A DNA stretch of 64,000 bases, taken from positions 1-64,000 of the forward strand of contig JBDUEM010000002.1 in the NCBI GenBank assembly GCA_040002435.1, in the 5' to 3' direction. Within the stretch, counting starts at the first letter, position 1, and every line of letters begins with the position of its first letter. This stretch comes from JANXXV01 sp040002435. Lineage in GTDB: Bacteria; Acidobacteriota; Terriglobia; Bryobacterales; Bryobacteraceae. Of the stretch, positions 62,438 to 64,000 are shown in pieces. The position numbers and the translations under genes are program-made. The notes under the pieces were generated by a model. It was given only the letters and a program-made list of their open reading frames with translations. It ran no database searches and was not told the origin of the DNA.

Positions 62438-64000
62438 GTGAAGGTTTACGAAGGCAAGGATATTCGCAATGTCGGCCTTGTTGGACATGGCCACTCTGGG
62501 AAGACGATGCTCACCTCGGCTCTTCTCTATACTGCGGGCGCAACCAACCGGTTGACACGCCCGGATGAGGGAAACACGATTACAGACTTCGACGAGGAGG
62601 AAGTGGCCAGGAAGATCACCGTATCCAGCGCGATCGCGGCAGCTGAGTGGAAGAAAACGAAAATTAACATCATTGACACACCGGGCTTTAATATTTTTAT
62701 TCAGGACACAAGAGCGGCACTGCTGGCAACTGACTCCGCGGTGCTGGTAGTAGACGGCATCGCTGGAGTGGAAGTACAGACGGAGAAGGTTTTCCAGTTC
62801 GCCGAAGAGTTCAATCTTCCTTGCGCGTTCGTGATCAATAAGCTGGACCGGGAGCGATCTAGTTTTGAACGTTCGCTCGAGAGTATTCATAAGACGTTTG
62901 GACGCAGCGCAATCGCGGTCCAGCTTCCCATCGGCTCGGAAAAGAACTTTGCCGGCGTTGTGGATCTGGTGACCATGAAGAGCTATACATACGCGACAAG
63001 CGGCGACGGCAAAGGGAAGGAAGGCGAGATTCCCGCAGACATGCAGGAGGCGGCGCAAGCGGCGCACGAGGCCTTGGTGGAAATGGTTGCCGAGGATGAC
63101 GATGCCTTGATGGCTGAGTTTTTCGAAATGGGAACCCTGCCGGTGGAGCACATCATTGAAGGGATGGAGAGGGAAATCCGCCACCGCAAATTGTTTCCGG
63201 TGCTCTGCACGTCCGCCTACAACAACATGGGAAGCGATCTGTTGCTGAATTTTCTGATGGAGCATTTCCCTGCCCCGACCGAACACTCGCCGCTGACCGG
63301 AAAGTCTGGAACGGGTGAAGAAGTTACCCGTGAAGTGAAAGATTCCGCGCCGCTATCGGCGTTCGTGTTCAAGACGGTCGCCGATCCTTTCGCGGGACGG
63401 GTTTCCTATTTCAAAGTCTGTTCCGGTGTGCTGAAGAACGACGAACACCTGCTCGATTCACGCACGGGAAGCGATGAAAGACTGGCGCACGTGGGCGTTT
63501 TGATGGGGAAGTCAATCCAGCCTGTTTCCGAGTTGCATGCCGGCGATCTGGGCGCAGTGGCCAAATTGCGGGACACACTGACGGGCGACACGTTGTTCGT
63601 CAAGAATGCCCCTATCACCTACCCGGCCGTCGAGATGCCCGAGCCGTCTATCGCCTACGCCATTGAAGCGAAATCCCGCAATGACGAGGACCGCATGGGC
63701 AATGCGCTGCACAAAATACTGGAAGAGGACCAGTCGCTGCGTTTCTATCGCGACCCTCAGACCAAGGAGTTCCTGCTAGCCGGAAGCGGCCAGCAGCACG
63801 TGGAGATCATCGTCAGCAGGCTGAAGAAACGCTACGGGGTGGACGTGGCGCTGCGCGCGCCGAAGATCCCTTACCGTGAAACCATTCGCGGCAAGGCCGA
63901 GGTGCAGGGCCGCCACAAGAAGCAGACGGGCGGGCATGGCCAGTTCGGCGATTGCTGGATCCGCATGGAGCCTCTGCCGCGTGGCGGTAAGTTCGAGTTC
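62438..64000 (+). CDS. elongation factor G-like GTPase (FusA2 type), 3' part outside window
   Basis: 521 codons are visible from GTG at 62438. P-loop GHGHSGKT is at 16-23 and NKLD at 134-137. Switch I is short (PDEGNTITDFDEEEVARKIT), and G3 is DTPGF with F84 where EF-G has the catalytic His. Domain II (FKTVADPFAGRVSYFKVCSGVLK) and domain III (GQQHVEIIVSRLKKRYG) follow, then domain IV start (KIPYRETIRGKAEVQGRHKKQTGGHGQFGDCWI). The layout matches the EF-G-like paralogues of FusA, whose role is uncertain. Confidence 0.93.
   Translation, partial: MKVYEGKDIRNVGLVGHGHSGKTMLTSALLYTAGATNRLTRPDEGNTITDFDEEEVARKITVSSAIAAAEWKKTKINIIDTPGFNIFIQDTRAALLATDSAVLVVDGIAGVEVQTEKVFQFAEEFNLPCAFVINKLDRERSSFERSLESIHKTFGRSAIAVQLPIGSEKNFAGVVDLVTMKSYTYATSGDGKGKEGEIPADMQEAAQAAHEALVEMVAEDDDALMAEFFEMGTLPVEHIIEGMEREIRHRKLFPVLCTSAYNNMGSDLLLNFLMEHFPAPTEHSPLTGKSGTGEEVTREVKDSAPLSAFVFKTVADPFAGRVSYFKVCSGVLKNDEHLLDSRTGSDERLAHVGVLMGKSIQPVSELHAGDLGAVAKLRDTLTGDTLFVKNAPITYPAVEMPEPSIAYAIEAKSRNDEDRMGNALHKILEEDQSLRFYRDPQTKEFLLAGSGQQHVEIIVSRLKKRYGVDVALRAPKIPYRETIRGKAEVQGRHKKQTGGHGQFGDCWIRMEPLPRGGKFEF

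Noticed and set aside
1..64000. CRISPR arrays, insertion sequences, prophage genes
   Set aside because: No direct-repeat arrays, transposase, integrase or phage structural genes were seen on either strand.

Overview
The window looks like chromosome of an acidobacterium of the Solibacter/Bryobacter type (order Bryobacterales). The assignment is inferred from gene content: a TIGR03437-type 'Solibacter' domain joined to Ig-like repeats (11835-13724), two sets of DUF1592/DUF1552 and DUF1549-DUF1553/DUF1501 secreted modules (24.8-28.5 kb and 32.3-35.7 kb), NHL-repeat and Tat-exported proteins, and short Cys-rich proteins typical of the phylum. Base composition is moderately GC-rich and even. I found no transposase, integrase, prophage, CRISPR array or rRNA. 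One tRNA, tRNA-Lys(UUU), is present. Coding density is very high and many neighbours overlap by 4 bp (ATGA, GTGA or TTGA).

Layout. 0-6 kb: 5'-part of a hemQ-like gene with a DinB gene, a Tat-exported enolase-superfamily enzyme, cpaF, a secreted protein, a membrane protein, an NHL protein and a small Cys protein. 6.1-11.7 kb: an intergenic region with interleaved inverted repeats, a haem-binding protein, and a five-gene overlapping signalling operon (OmpR-type regulator, single-domain receiver, outer-membrane barrel, cupredoxin-like periplasmic protein, sensor kinase). 11.8-24.7 kb: Ig-repeat protein, trpD, sucC-sucD-ndk, alpha/beta hydrolase, cupin, lipoprotein, serine hydrolase, class B acid phosphatase, and a DyP peroxidase with a small partner. 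24.8-31.5 kb: DUF1592/DUF1552 pair, nucleoside hydrolase-like protein, cold-shock protein, cpaE/tadZ. 31.9-41 kb: tRNA-Lys, a Cys-motif protein, then a minus-strand operon cobQ-btuF-btuD-btuC-MFS followed by DUF1549/DUF1553 and DUF1501 genes. 41-46.6 kb: BON, YflT-like and DUF3309-like stress proteins, gamma-glutamyltransferase, and a GMC oxidoreductase with its gluconate-2-dehydrogenase subunit-3 partner. 46.6-51 kb: egtB-egtD followed by a three-gene OpuC-type ABC transporter, all overlapping or nearly so. 51-64 kb: alpha-glucan phosphorylase, zinc-ribbon protein, glycosidase, M20 peptidase, murJ, CT398-like zinc-ribbon protein, hldA, an exported 2-hydroxyacid dehydrogenase, a stand-alone pterin-binding domain protein, and the 5' part of an EF-G paralogue.

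Most notable. (1) The egtB-egtD-ABC operon puts ergothioneine synthesis together with a transporter of the same broad family as the known ergothioneine importer EgtUV. (2) The five-gene translationally coupled operon looks like a complete surface-to-nucleus sensory pathway containing a copper-site protein. (3) The haem-protein upstream region has two interleaved inverted repeats compatible with a pseudoknot. All functional statements come from reading motifs and context; no database search was run.
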